DNA of 64,000 nt from Planotetraspora mira (lineage in GTDB: Bacteria > Actinomycetota > Actinomycetes > Streptosporangiales > Streptosporangiaceae), in assembly GCF_016863275.1 (NCBI RefSeq), contig NZ_BOOO01000042.1, positions 91,247 through 155,246 of the forward strand. The letters run 5' to 3'. The notes beneath the pieces are model-generated. The model was given only the letters and a program-made list of their open reading frames with translations, searched no databases and was not told where the DNA came from. The translations under genes and the position numbers were made by a program. Shown in pieces: positions 50,535 to 59,226 of this stretch (position 1 is the stretch's first letter; each line of letters opens with the position of its first letter).

Positions 50535-50609
50535 GAGATCGTCAAGCAAGGACTCGGCGCGAAGGACGACCGCGATGATCCGCCACTCATTGGAACCAAG
50601 ATCAACTGA
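50535..50609 (+). pseudogene. integrase 3'-end scrap (GTKIN type)
   Basis: The frame EIVKQGLGAKDDRDDPPLIG then TKIN-stop is followed by TCTGGCACGAATCTGGCACG. Highly similar to 54.6-54.71 kb and partly to 31.43 kb. It lies ~50 bases left of scar 6. Confidence 0.6.
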
Positions 50610-50657
50610 TCTGGCACGAATCTGGCACGCGAGTGAGAAGCAACCTCAACAAAGATC

Positions 50658-50749
50658 AAGGCCCGGGTCGGGAATCATCCTCTGACCTGGGCCTTTGCTA
50701 TTGGAGCGGGTGACGGGAATCGAACCCGCGCTGTCAGCTTGGGAAGTCT
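50658..50749 (-). repeat. att-like scar 6: hairpin plus tRNA-Gly(CCC) 3' half
   Basis: Hairpin arms AAGGCCCGGGTC and GACCTGGGCCTT (50658, 50684), then the minus-strand tRNA 3' half to TTGGGAAGTC. The right flank is class 2 (TCTTTCAACAGCATGCGTGC, later GTTGCCGACCGTACGGGCAC). Only 1.8 kb separates this from scar 5. No gene is visible in 50750-50992. Confidence 0.82.
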
Positions 50750-50992
50750 TTCAACAGCATGCGTGCTGAGCTGCGAAAACGCCGACCTGGGCATATGTGG
50801 GTCGAGTGACCGTGAGTCCCTGTGATTCCCCGCGGGTTGCCGACCGTACGGGCACGCAACGGGCACGTGCGTCCGCCGGGGCCCATCGTTCCGAGGAATC
50901 ACCCGTCGTGGTGCAGCTCGCGTGTGATCACTCTCATTAAGTACCATGCGCCACTGCGCAGTCTGTAAGAGAACCGTCTGTCAGGGGGCAGA

Positions 50993-51475
50993 ATGACCAT
51001 GCCGCAATACCTGGCGATCGGGACTGGTCAGCCGTTGCTGTGGTACGGGGTGCTCCTGCTGGCGGCCTCCGTGACAACAGTCACTCTGTTTGTCGCGCTG
51101 TGCGTGTCCGCGAGAAGAGGACTGCAACGGACGGCGCGTCCACCCACGTGGGGCTGGTCCGTGCTGTCGCGGCTGCTGCTGACAGCCGCATCCGCTTTGT
51201 GCGTCGTTGGACTGCTATCCGTGTTCAGACTGGAATCGGCGTATGCCACCTGCTCCTATGAACGGACAGGGGACTACAACCCGATGGGCGGCCCGCGCTT
51301 CGTCGCCAGCGATGACAGCCTGCTTCCGCTCGGCTCCACGTGTCGGTGGGACGACGGATACACACTCGATCTCGTCCCGTCGTACGCGAATCCGGGAATT
51401 GTCGTCTCGCTCGCCGGGGCCGCACTTTTCAGCGCGGCAGCTCGACGCCAGCGGAGGCGCCAAACCTGCGCTTGA
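50993..51475 (+). CDS. membrane protein, C-terminus possibly cut by an IS fragment
   Basis: This is a 160-residue protein. Helices at about 16-40 (WYGVLLLAASVTTVTLFVAL), 58-80 and 132-150, with an external loop containing a Cys pair (YATCSYERTG, GSTCRWDDGY). GGGGGC precedes the ATG. The last residues RRQRRRQTCA run directly into an IS5-type transposase remnant, so the native C-terminus may be lost. Family unknown. Confidence 0.55.
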   Translation: MTMPQYLAIGTGQPLLWYGVLLLAASVTTVTLFVALCVSARRGLQRTARPPTWGWSVLSRLLLTAASALCVVGLLSVFRLESAYATCSYERTGDYNPMGGPRFVASDDSLLPLGSTCRWDDGYTLDLVPSYANPGIVVSLAGAALFSAAARRQRRRQTCA

Positions 51476-51545
51476 ACATCTGGCTGCAGCCTTCCGCCGG
51501 GTCCGGTTGATCTGGGCCGACGGCGGCTACGCCGGCGACAGAGGC
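51471..51545 (+). mobile_element. IS5-family transposase scrap
   Basis: One frame reads LEHLAAAFRRVRLIWADGGY AGD, the DDE-domain WADGGY block of IS5/IS1182-like transposases. Only ~25 codons remain, bounded on the right by a partial copy of the 77-bp inverted-repeat element. Confidence 0.6.
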
Positions 51546-51607
51546 GCAAGCCCGGCTTGACGTGTCCCTTCGCCTGTGCGCCTTCCACGGCGATTGGACG
51601 CCAACGG
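51546..51607. repeat. 77-bp inverted-repeat element, copy 2 (left part)
   Basis: GCAAGCCCGGCTTGACGTGT, then CCTTCCACGGCGATTGGACG and CCAACGG, matching 31322-31385; the right inverted repeat is missing. The rest of 51608-51827 shows no gene; 51680-51780 repeats sequence seen near 44.27-44.37 kb (ACGTTTTACGGCCTCGGACG). Confidence 0.5.
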
Positions 51608-51827
51608 GTGGAAGACGGTCGCATAACTGAGTACACGTCGAACTCTCACCTGCCACTCCGCCACCTGCACCGATCACGTCGAGCAGTGTCCTGACCAGTC
51701 AATACGCCTCTCAACGTCTCCCATCGACTTTCGACGTTTTACGGCCTCGGACGGAACTGGAACGGAACTGGGGGCCTTCAGGAGCCCTCTGCGTCGAGTC
51801 AACATGCTCCGTGTTTCGGCCGAACCC

Positions 51828-52388
51828 CTATCCGCCCCGGGTCACGGTCGGATGGGGCAGCGACTCAATCTGAGCTTCCATTGAGCCGACGACGGCGTTG
51901 AGCCCATCATTGACAAGCTGCGCGACCGCGTCACCGGAGACATGAGGCTGCGACGTCTCTCCAGATATCCTGATCAGCATCCTGGTGGGGGTGCAGAACA
52001 GGTACACCTTGGTGCCGTAGGCACTGCTCGCCGCTGGCTCCACCGGTCCCGAGAATCCCTCTGGCCGCTCCAAGTGCCCCTCGGACTTGGTCAGGTCGAC
52101 GTACATGCTCACATCGGTGTGGACGCTCCACTCGGAGCTGGACAGCCCGCACAGGCCGGAGGAGTTAATCCACGCCTGCATGTCGTAGGAACCGACCTTG
52201 ATCTGTGCCAGGGCTCGCTCCGCATCGTCGGGTAGCTTCGGGTTGTCGGTTAGACCCTTCAGCTTGATCAGCGGCCACTGGGCCGGGTCCTTCAGCAGCG
52301 GGTTTGCGGGTGGCGCTGGCGTGGAGCAGGCGCCAAGGGCCAGTAACGCCAAGAATGTGGTCGCGGCACGCGCCAGACGATCGATCAC
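51828..52388 (-). CDS. putative lipoprotein
   Basis: This is a 186-residue protein. Signal peptide with lipobox LALGAC (Cys at about 21), then a soluble domain with a Cys pair spaced far apart (SGLCGLSS and YLFCTPTR), as in DUF3558-like actinomycete lipoproteins; I cannot assign the family firmly. AATPAxP-like linker follows the Cys. An accessory lspA exists in the same island, although the chromosomal enzyme would suffice to process this protein. Confidence 0.7.
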   Translation of the reverse strand: MIDRLARAATTFLALLALGACSTPAPPANPLLKDPAQWPLIKLKGLTDNPKLPDDAERALAQIKVGSYDMQAWINSSGLCGLSSSEWSVHTDVSMYVDLTKSEGHLERPEGFSGPVEPAASSAYGTKVYLFCTPTRMLIRISGETSQPHVSGDAVAQLVNDGLNAVVGSMEAQIESLPHPTVTRGG

Positions 52389-52602
52389 TGTGTTTCCCCG
52401 TTCGCGCCTCAGAGTTGATCTTCAGCTTAGGCACCTCGGCTGGCATGCAAAGACACCAATCCGCCCTTGGGTGGATGGAGAACCAGAGCGAAAGGGTCGG
52501 CGAGGGAACCGCTCCGCCGTGAAGGTTCGCCGAGAGCGCTACTCTCGCCTGGACGGCAGGCGTTCTTCGTGTCAATGAGCCTGCGCTGGCATCCTGTCGT
52601 CC

Positions 52603-53361
52603 ATGTCGCACGATGACCTAATTCAGCGCATTCGGCGGCGGGCTTGGGACCCCGCGCGTCGGCACGACATGGTCTACGTCCCACTGGACTGGCTCAAACG
52701 TGAATACGGCGACAACATCACAAGCCGCATTCACCACTACCAGTCACGGCAACCGCCCGGCGAAGGCGGCAGCGTGACCCAGCTCTATTGGGGCTCAGAA
52801 CCTCAGGACCATCTCATGGATGCCGCCTTGGAGTCCGGGGCTCCCGAAGCCGTCAGGTACTTCAGGGATGCTCCGCACGAGCCTCCCTACCCGCCGATCT
52901 CCTACGCGGACCTGCTGGCCTGCGAGAAGCGCATCGGCCACGAACTACCCGAACTCCTTCGGAGGGCCTATACCGAGGTGAGCAACGGCGGCTTCGGCCC
53001 CTCCTATGACCTCCTGGGTCTTCCTCCCGACGGCCACCGGGCATACGAGGTCGGTCCGAACGCGCTCGAAAGATACGAAGAAGATCCCGAGGTCAGCAAG
53101 GTACTGGGGTTCCCTCTCGTGGCCGCTGGATGCTCGATGTACTGGTACATGTCGCTCACTCAACCCGGCAACCCTGTCTGTCTTTGGGATGCTGACGGGT
53201 GGGACTATCCCGAGGAGTAGTCACCCGAGGTGGGAATCGTGATCACGGCCCCATCTTTGGCCGAGTGGTTCGACGGCTGGTCCAACGGATACGACTGGTA
53301 CGGGCATCCTTCTATCCCAACGAACGACACCAGCCGGGGGCCTATCGGTCCTGCTGAATAA
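52603..53361 (+). pseudogene. SMI1/KNR4-like gene interrupted by an in-frame TAG
   Basis: The first ORF (52603-53220, 205 residues) contains ISYADLLACEKRIGHELPEL and RRAYTEVSNGGFGPSYDLLG, the SUKH core, and stops at TAG 53218 after GWDYPEE. The same frame continues at once with APSLAEWFDGWSNGYDWYG, the expected SUKH C-terminal helix and tryptophan-rich end, up to TAA 53361. The TAG thus looks like a nonsense mutation (or recoding). The N-terminal 60 residues (RRRAWDPARRHDMVYVPLDW) are an extra region. It starts at ATG 52603. Confidence 0.75.
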
Positions 53362-53441
53362 GGATGCCGGACCAGATGCCGTACTGATCAGGATCAGATA
53401 GGCCCACGCCTGGGCGGTTATCTCCGGGGCTGGAGGTAACC

Positions 53442-53490
53442 CGCACGCCTTCCCCGGTCATCGGACGCCAACGGTCACAGCCGGGCTTGC
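53442..53490. repeat. 77-bp inverted-repeat element, copy 3 (right part)
   Basis: GGACGCCAACGGTCACAGCC then GGGCTTGC matches 31371-31398. It is followed by CTGGGTCGACGGCAGGCGGG, also shared with 31.42 and 43.13 kb. No gene is visible in 53362-53908. Confidence 0.5.
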
Positions 53491-53605
53491 GGCGGCGGAG
53501 ACGGGCTGCTGGGCTCGCCTGGGTCGACGGCAGGCGGGATGGGAACCCCACCCCAGCCACCACACAACCCGCACATACGTTCGAACTCCATCCCGGAGTC
53601 GGAGC

Positions 53606-53620
53606 GCCCCCGCCGGAGGC
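53606..53620. repeat. palindromic repeat, copy 5
   Basis: GCCCCCGCCGGAGGC in CCATCCCGGAGTCGGAGC, close to repeat copy 3 of the 77-bp element, as at 31.57 kb. Confidence 0.45.
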
Positions 53621-53908
53621 ACCACCACGCGCGGCCGGCACCTGGCAGCTGTTCCAGCTCAGCCCTTCGGCCCTGTGATCAGAGATGTACCGTCGCCTGG
53701 CGGCCCATCGACTCGTCCGCGCCAGCCGTCCGGCGTTGTTTGCGCGCTGTCCGCCGGGAGCGCCAGCGGGAGGCGGCGGCGTGCGCCGTGACGGCGGCGC
53801 GTGCGGCCCGGTTAGGGCCGCCTTGAAGACGTACAGAAAGTTCTCACAGAGCACAAGGCGTGCGGAGATGATCTTGTTTTGAGAGACGCCGCGTCGATTG
53901 CACGGATA

Positions 53909-54514
53909 CTAAAAGTAGAGATGGATGAAGCCCGGAATCGCGAAGAAGAGGTACCAGGCGGCGGCCGCCGCCCAGGGGAAGCTGAAGTACGTGCGCTCAC
54001 TTGCCTGAGCGGCCTTGGGGGGATCCTGGCCATAGTCCTCGCGCACGGCGCGGAGTCGCTGGACCGCCTTCTTGTATGACGGATACCCCGTGATCGAACC
54101 CAGGAGCGAGCCACCGTAGGCAACGGACCCCACACGCTTGCCACTCTTTAATACGATCTTGATTCCATCTTCTAGTTCGATCTCTCGAATTTCTTTCCAC
54201 GGTATCTCGTGGACAAGCAGAGCGTTATATACGGAAAGAGCATCAGGTGTGGCCCGGATCGACGAGCGCCACGTCACCAACCAGATGGTGAACACCATGG
54301 CCCCCAGAATCAGCGGGAAGAGCAGCACACCCACGAGGTCGTGAACGAGATCTCCGGCCAGGACCGCGGGGTCCGCCATCAAAGCGAACACCAGCGGCAC
54401 CACGACACCGAAAACGGCGAATGAGGATTTTCGCGTGACGACCTGTTCGAATTTCGAAGTACCCACCTGGCACATCGGTCCCATCCGGGGGTGAAGAAAT
54501 TGAATTTTCTCCAT
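53909..54514 (-). CDS. membrane protein with PH-like domain
   Basis: From ATG 54514 the product has 201 residues: cytoplasmic start, two helices (about 32-50 and 58-82), then a bacterial PH-like module (IRATPDALSVYNALLVHEIP, WKEIREIELEDGIKIVLKSG) and a last C-terminal hydrophobic helix (AAAAAWYLFFAIPGFIHLYF). The layout fits small membrane-PH proteins common in actinomycetes. Codon use is less GC-biased than the neighbours, consistent with transfer. Confidence 0.7.
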   Translation of the reverse strand: MEKIQFLHPRMGPMCQVGTSKFEQVVTRKSSFAVFGVVVPLVFALMADPAVLAGDLVHDLVGVLLFPLILGAMVFTIWLVTWRSSIRATPDALSVYNALLVHEIPWKEIREIELEDGIKIVLKSGKRVGSVAYGGSLLGSITGYPSYKKAVQRLRAVREDYGQDPPKAAQASERTYFSFPWAAAAAWYLFFAIPGFIHLYF

Positions 54515-54600
54515 GATATTGAATATGTGTTGTGGGAAGGCCGGCACGCGCCGATCGATGGAGGGCGCTCCTGGTGAGCGATGCTGTCACGGTCGAGGGG

Positions 54601-54714
54601 GCTATTGAACTTTGTAGACGGCTTGCTGCAACCTTAGGGCCTGGCGTACGGCAGGGACTCGGCGCGGAGGACGACGACGATGGTCCGCCACTCATTGGAA
54701 CCAAGATCAACTGA
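54601..54714 (+). pseudogene. integrase 3'-end scrap (GTKIN type)
   Basis: The frame ends GVRQGLGAEDDDDGPPLIG then TKIN-stop, preceded by ~15 helical residues (AIELCRRLAATLGP). The TCTGGCACGAATCTGGCACG tail follows as at 50.6 kb. It is 48 bases left of scar 7. Confidence 0.6.
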
Positions 54715-54761
54715 TCTGGCACGAATCTGGCACGCGGAGATCAACAAGCCCGAGAAAGATC

Positions 54762-54853
54762 AAAGCCCAGGTTCCGAATCCATCGGTTGACCTGGGCCTT
54801 TGTGTGTGGAGCGGGTGACGGAAATCGAACCCGCGCTGTCAGCTTGGGAAGTG
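54762..54853 (-). repeat. att-like scar 7: hairpin plus tRNA-Gly(CCC) 3' half
   Basis: AAAGCCCAGGT and ACCTGGGCCTTT arms, then the minus-strand tRNA 3' half to TTGGGAAGTG, with one change in the T-arm (GGAAATCG). The right flank is class 1, with tandem TAATTGCACGCTAATTGCACG near 54936. The interval to 55197 is non-coding and contains a copy of the 43.12-kb repeat at about 55.01-55.09. Confidence 0.82.
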
Positions 54854-55197
54854 TATGGATTACGGCTTGTAGGGCCGCTGAGCTGGGCTTGAGGGCGGTC
54901 GTGAGTGACCGTGGTTGACCCCTCGTCACCCTGTCTAATTGCACGCTAATTGCACGACGATCACCCCGTGAGCTGGTCTTCCCTGCGTGGCGCGCACGCC
55001 TCGCCACCCTGGCCCTGGTCTGCTCGGCTTGTCCCGGGTCGATGGCGGACGGGATGATCAGGGCCCCCACCTCAACCGGTTACGGCCCGGCGCCGATGAT
55101 GAGCAACTCCTCGACCAGGGCCTGGAAGGCGGCCTCCGGGAGTCCGGGGATCTGAGCGCTCGCGGATGCGTGGAAGGTGACCTGATAGTTCACGTGG

Positions 55198-55590
55198 TCA
55201 GGCCGTGCGCCCGTGGGTCGCGACCAGTTCGGCCCATCCGGGGATGACCTGCTCTGCGGGGACGTCGGCGATGCCGGCGGCGGCCTCGGCCCGGGCCTGC
55301 TCGTAGCCGGGGGCGGAGTAGGCGACCGATCGCAGGTGCCACAGGTGGAGCGTCTGCGTGAGCTGCTGCCACTGCCAGGTGTGGTGCATCGCGGCCTGCA
55401 TCGCGGCGCGGTAGTCGGCCAGGAACGCCTCGTGGTAGCGCTCGGGCAGGGCGGCGAGGATGGCGTCCGGGTCGTGCGCGTCGCCGTGGTGGTCGATCGG
55501 CTGGGCAGTCACGCTCTCATCCTCCTCGACAGCCTGGGCGGCAGTCTCGACGGTGTATGCCCGGACATGCCCGTACGGCTCGGCGTCCAT
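55198..55590 (-). CDS. DUF6247-like protein of integrative elements
   Basis: This is a 130-residue protein from ATG 55590. DPDAILAALPERYHEAFLADYRAAMQAA and LTQTLHLWHLRSVAYSAPGYEQA match my memory of DUF6247 proteins, which accompany actinomycete integrative elements and resemble antitoxin-type partners. A long open frame to 55836 includes the zinc-ribbon gene in another frame. No toxin partner is seen. It is one of the few apparently intact backbone genes in this block. Confidence 0.65.
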   Translation of the reverse strand: MDAEPYGHVRAYTVETAAQAVEEDESVTAQPIDHHGDAHDPDAILAALPERYHEAFLADYRAAMQAAMHHTWQWQQLTQTLHLWHLRSVAYSAPGYEQARAEAAAGIADVPAEQVIPGWAELVATHGRTA

Positions 55591-55712
55591 GCTGCGGTGC
55601 AGGTCAAGCGGGGCCGGTATATCAGCCGGTATGAAATCGGGCTCTTCGTCGGGCCCGGGACGTCGACAGGCCCCGGACGGTGATCGCCCGGGGCCTGCGC
55701 GGGTGGTGCTGG

Positions 55713-55823
55713 TCAGGCGTGGATGGTCTCCCCGCACTCGGTGCAGCGCTGCGCGGGGCCGGCCTCGGTCTCGGTCGGCTCGACCTCGGCACTTCCGCAG
55801 TTCGGGCACCAGCACGCGGTCAT
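55713..55823 (-). CDS. 36-residue zinc-ribbon microprotein
   Basis: ATG 55823 is preceded by AGAGGA five bases away. The product contains CWCPNCGS and, 16 residues on, CTECGE, a complete four-Cys zinc ribbon, and ends TIHA. It lies 122 bases upstream of the DUF6247-like gene on the same strand, as a plausible operon. Small zinc ribbons of this kind are common in AICE backbones. Confidence 0.65.
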   Translation of the reverse strand: MTACWCPNCGSAEVEPTETEAGPAQRCTECGETIHA

Positions 55824-56213
55824 GGCTTCCTCTCACTCAAGATCAAGAGAGGGGCGGTGATCTTGGGGTGTCCCCCCCATTCCCCCTCCCCGATGGCAAA
55901 AGGGAGTAGGTCGCCGAGTCGCGACGAAGCGGTCAAGGGAGAAGAGACAAGATGCCTGGTCAGACCGCGATAGCGGCCCGGAGGGATGCCCGCAGGGCAG
56001 TCGCGGCGGGGATCTTGGCGGCCCTTGACCGGTGAGGAGTGCCGGCTACCGTACGACGCCACCGGGGAGGGAGAGAGGCTCTGCACGGGCCCGGCGTGCC
56101 GGGCCTCCGCTGGGTGGTGTCCCTGCGGCCCGCGAGCGTCCCGAACCGGCCCGCGAGCCGCAGGGGGTCAGGCTGGCAGGCCCGGGGTTGGGTGTGGTGG
56201 GGCCTGCCAGCCT

Positions 56214-56309
56214 CCGGGGAGGCCCATAGGCGGTGTCGCGGTGAACGCCGAGCACGAGAGCGGTCTCGGCGACGGTCATGGTGGCCCGGTTGGGCAGCGA
56301 TGCGGTCAC
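56214..56309 (-). pseudogene. excisionase-like HTH fragment
   Basis: From GTG 56309 the frame reads RATMTVAETALVLGVHRDTA then Y, the start of a MerR-like/Xis helix-turn-helix, and then turns into non-protein-like sequence. It is truncated in the middle of the recognition region. Such genes sit next to int in AICEs; here the int copy is 7 kb away. Confidence 0.6.
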
Positions 56310-56504
56310 GGGCGGAGTCTTACCTCATCGGGCCGCTTAGGTCTTCTCCCGTTCTATGCGGCCGGATCCGGACCGGCCGTAGCATGCCGCCGCGTGTCAT
56401 CGAACGGCCATCCCTGCAGGTCAGCGTCGTAGCAAGACACTAACTGTCTTCTCCTGTACTTACTACCGCCGTCAGGGACCCCCTCAGCCCTCCGGGAGAC
56501 CACT

Positions 56505-56740
56505 GTGGCCGACACCAACCGGCTCACCCCGTTCACGAAGCTGCCGCGCGTCGTCGCCCAAGACGCTCAGCTGTCCTACCGGGCCCGCGGGCTGCTGGGC
56601 TCGCTGTGGTGCGATCGGCCCGGGTGGACGTTCACGATCGAGCACCTGGCCCGCACCCGGGGCCCCGGGGTGGAGGGCCACACCGCGATCACCTGGGCGG
56701 TGCGCGAGTTGCGCGAGGCCGGCAGGCTCCCGGGAGGGCT
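56505..56740 (+). pseudogene. replication-initiator-like HTH gene, truncated
   Basis: From GTG 56505: FTKLPRVVAQDAQLSYRARG, LLGSLWCDRPGWTFTIEHLA, then a RELREAGRL winged-helix. This is the typical N-terminal HTH of actinomycete plasmid/AICE Rep-like or helix-turn-helix proteins. Homology stops where the convergent esterase stop codon lies (56741), so the 3' part was replaced. Confidence 0.65.
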
Positions 56741-58138
56741 TTACACCTTGTCTGCCCAGATCTCCCGGGACGCCGCCACGGGGTCGGCCACTACTGAGAC
56801 GGGCACGTCCCAGATCCGCGTGAGCGCCTCACCCTTCCGGTACTGCGGCCAGCCGGGGTCGCCGGTGGCGGCGAAGGCCGTCAGCGACGCGCGGACCTCC
56901 TTTGCCAGGCCGACAGCCTCCGGCGGGAGTGAGTCACCGAAGAGCATGGCCGCCATCGGACCGTGGAAGTTGCCGAAGGTCAGCGGCACGTCGAGCAGGT
57001 GGCAGGCGCCAAGCGCCCCGCCGAACACCGGGGTCGGCCAGGCCACTTCATAGCTCCAGCTGCGGCCGGAGTGCTCCTGAGCGCACCACGTCGACGGCAT
57101 GCGGAAGAACGCGTCGGACTGGATGAGGATGTACAGATCGGCATCGGAAGCGCCAGGGTACGCGGCTCGGTAGGCGTCGAGAGGCACAGCGTGCGCCGCC
57201 GCGGCGCCAGAGACATCAACGGCGGACAGGTCCTCGTTCATCGCCATGGCGAAGAACCGGTACTCGTCGCGGGCGAACCCCGTCATGAGGTCGACCTCCG
57301 CACGCAGGCCGCGCCAGGGCTGGTCACGCACCACATCACCATCCACCACCAGTCCGTAGGGAGTGACCTCGCCCTCCCTGGACTGCACGGCGTGGATCGC
57401 TTCGGACGCCACGCCCGTGAAGGACTCGGAAGTGAGCGGCACGCCGAGCGCCGCCGCGATCCGCTCTGCCGTGCCGCGCGCCCGTTCCTCAGGCAGGAAA
57501 GCCGCCGTGACGCTCTGCCCAATGGCCCGCCTGAACAGCCCGCGTCCGGCCTCGGCGGCCGTCAGCGCCGCCACGGCGCTGCCTCCCGCTGACTGCCCGA
57601 AGATCGTCACATTGCCCGGGTCCCCGCCGAAACGCGCAATGTTTTCCTTCACCCAGCGCAGGGCCGCGAGCTGGTCGAGCAGCGCCCGGTTCTGCGGCGC
57701 GTCCGGCAGCCAGCCCAAGCCTTCGAAGCCGGTGCGGTAGTTCAAGGTCACCAGCACGACGCCCGAGCCTGCCAGGTTCGCGCCGTCGAACTCGGGCTGG
57801 CTCGCGGAACCGAAAATGAACGCCCCGCCGTAAAGCCAGACCATCACCGGGAGACCGCCTCCCCCGGGATCGGGCGTCCAGACATTGACGGTGAGGCAGT
57901 CGGCACTGTCACCTGGGTGCCACAGCGCCGGCAAGGGAGGCATCTGGGCCTGCGGTGGCGAGGCGCTGAAAGCGGTACCGTCGAGGACACCGTCCCACGG
58001 CTGCGGTTGCTGGGGTGCCTGGAAGCGCCTGGGGCCGTCGAGAGGCGCGGCGTACGGGATGCCCCTGAAAACGCTGACACCCTTGTCCGTTACGCCTCGC
58101 ACGGCGCCCTGCAGAGTCTGCGCGATGATTTTTTTCAT
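56741..58138 (-). CDS. type-B carboxylesterase/lipase (pNB-esterase-like)
   Basis: This is a 465-residue carboxylesterase. FRGIPYAAPLDGPRRFQAPQ (about 25-44), DCLTVNVWTPDP, oxyanion WLYGGAFIFGSAS (~100-112) and nucleophile FGQSAGG (~185-191) are present, then a His in GACHLLDVPLTFGN. The protein is cytosolic (no signal peptide). Its start codon overlaps the stop of a 64-residue upstream ORF (ATGA). Insertion of this gene broke the Rep-like gene at its 3' side. Confidence 0.92.
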   Translation of the reverse strand: MKKIIAQTLQGAVRGVTDKGVSVFRGIPYAAPLDGPRRFQAPQQPQPWDGVLDGTAFSASPPQAQMPPLPALWHPGDSADCLTVNVWTPDPGGGGLPVMVWLYGGAFIFGSASQPEFDGANLAGSGVVLVTLNYRTGFEGLGWLPDAPQNRALLDQLAALRWVKENIARFGGDPGNVTIFGQSAGGSAVAALTAAEAGRGLFRRAIGQSVTAAFLPEERARGTAERIAAALGVPLTSESFTGVASEAIHAVQSREGEVTPYGLVVDGDVVRDQPWRGLRAEVDLMTGFARDEYRFFAMAMNEDLSAVDVSGAAAAHAVPLDAYRAAYPGASDADLYILIQSDAFFRMPSTWCAQEHSGRSWSYEVAWPTPVFGGALGACHLLDVPLTFGNFHGPMAAMLFGDSLPPEAVGLAKEVRASLTAFAATGDPGWPQYRKGEALTRIWDVPVSVVADPVAASREIWADKV

Positions 58139-58329
58139 AGTAGGCGCGCCATCGGACCGCCTTGGCCTGCTCCTCGAGCACGCTTCCCCAGGATGTTGTG
58201 GTTGGCGATGGCGGGGGTCGCGGAGCGCATGATGAGCGCCCGGACCTCCGTGGCCAGCGGGCTGACGGGCGGTTCCGAGAGCGTCCGCTCCTCATCGGGG
58301 CCCCTGGTCGGCGTTTCCTTTTCGCTCAT
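58135..58329 (-). CDS. 64-residue ORF upstream of the esterase
   Basis: ATG 58329 opens a short hydrophilic protein (MSEKETPTRGPDEERTLSEP, EVRALIMRSATPAIANHNIL) whose last ~20 residues (GKRARGAGQGGPMARLL) are less natural. In another frame the same DNA reads SVLEEQAKAVRWRAYYEKN, so a frameshift may have changed the end. It overlaps the esterase start by four bases. Existence as a real gene is moderately likely. Confidence 0.35.
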   Translation of the reverse strand: MSEKETPTRGPDEERTLSEPPVSPLATEVRALIMRSATPAIANHNILGKRARGAGQGGPMARLL

Positions 58330-58654
58330 CACACGTCCTGTCCGTATTGCGAGGACTGCGGCGGACGTCGCCGCCGCATCCGTTGATCTGTTGATGACCC
58401 GCCGCGACGGCCCACATCGCCCTCGGGCGGAAGGCCGGCATCGTGAGACCGACCGTAGAAGGGGCGGGCGGCAGGCGAATCCCGTGGAACGCATAGTCGT
58501 CCGCAGGCGGTCGCCCGCAGACGATCGCGTCTCCCAGACTGTCGACCTGCTGCGCGCCCGGGACGCCTGGACGCCGTGTCTGAACAGGCCGCGGCGCGCA
58601 GACTATGAAGTTCACGTGATTTCCGGCACCTGTGCCCGGGTTTAGCGTCTCCGG

Positions 58655-58940
58655 TGGATGGCCAGGACCACCGGCTTGCCGGGGCCTCGCCCCTGGCAGT
58701 TGGACGTCATGGGCGGGGTGTTCCTGACCGACGGGCGAGAGCTGAAGCTCATCAGCGGGATCGACGACCATTCCCGGTTCATCGTCATCGCCCACCTGGT
58801 CGTCCGCGCGTCCGGGCGTGCGGTCTGCCGGGCCTTCGCGCAGGCGATGAGCGTCTTCGGCGCACCGGAGGAAGTGCTCACCGACAACGGCAAGCAGTTC
58901 ACCGGACGGTTCACCAAGCCACGCCCGACCGAGGTGCTGT
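58655..58940 (+). mobile_element. IS481-like transposase fragment (rve/DDE domain)
   Basis: One frame reads WQLDVMGGVFLTDGRELKLI, GIDDHSRFIVIAHLV and VLTDNGKQFTGRF, the first two catalytic Asp blocks of the integrase-core transposases. The N-terminal HTH and the C-terminal Glu block are missing, so it is dead. 58330-58654 to its left holds no supportable gene. Confidence 0.8.
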
Positions 58941-59046
58941 TCGAGCGGGATCGCAGCTGGCACCTCGATCGGGCGACGGTTCGGCTGGTGACGCGGGTGG
59001 TGGATCGCACTGGAGCAGAAGCGGCTGGTACAGGCACTGCCATCAG

Positions 59047-59226
59047 GTGTTGGAGTGGTTTCTCACTTCGTCCGGCCTAGACAAGGATGAAGCCGAATCG
59101 GCTGTGCAGGTTGCAATTGGTGGGCGGTTTAACAGCTGGTTCGAGCCGGCCCGGACAGTGGTCGACGCGGTGGGAGAGGACTTAGCCACCGGGTTGACCG
59201 GTCATCGGCCGTACCGTGACCACTGA
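59047..59226 (+). CDS. 59-residue ORF overlapping the Fic gene (possible antitoxin)
   Basis: From GTG 59047 it reads VLEWFLTSSGLDKDEAESAV and QVAIGGRFNSWFEPARTVVD, helical and acidic, ending 8 bases inside the Fic gene start (GTG 59216). The overlapping small-gene-then-Fic order is that of FicA/VbhA antitoxin-toxin pairs, but the inhibitory S-x-x-x-E-G/N motif is not convincing. It could also be the remnant of another gene. Confidence 0.4.
   Translation: MLEWFLTSSGLDKDEAESAVQVAIGGRFNSWFEPARTVVDAVGEDLATGLTGHRPYRDH

Noticed and set aside
53218..53220. TAG recoding (pyrrolysine or read-through) suggested by two in-frame TAG codons (also 62445-62447)
   Set aside because: Both genes show decay or solitary status, and many intact genes here end in TAG; nonsense mutation is simpler.
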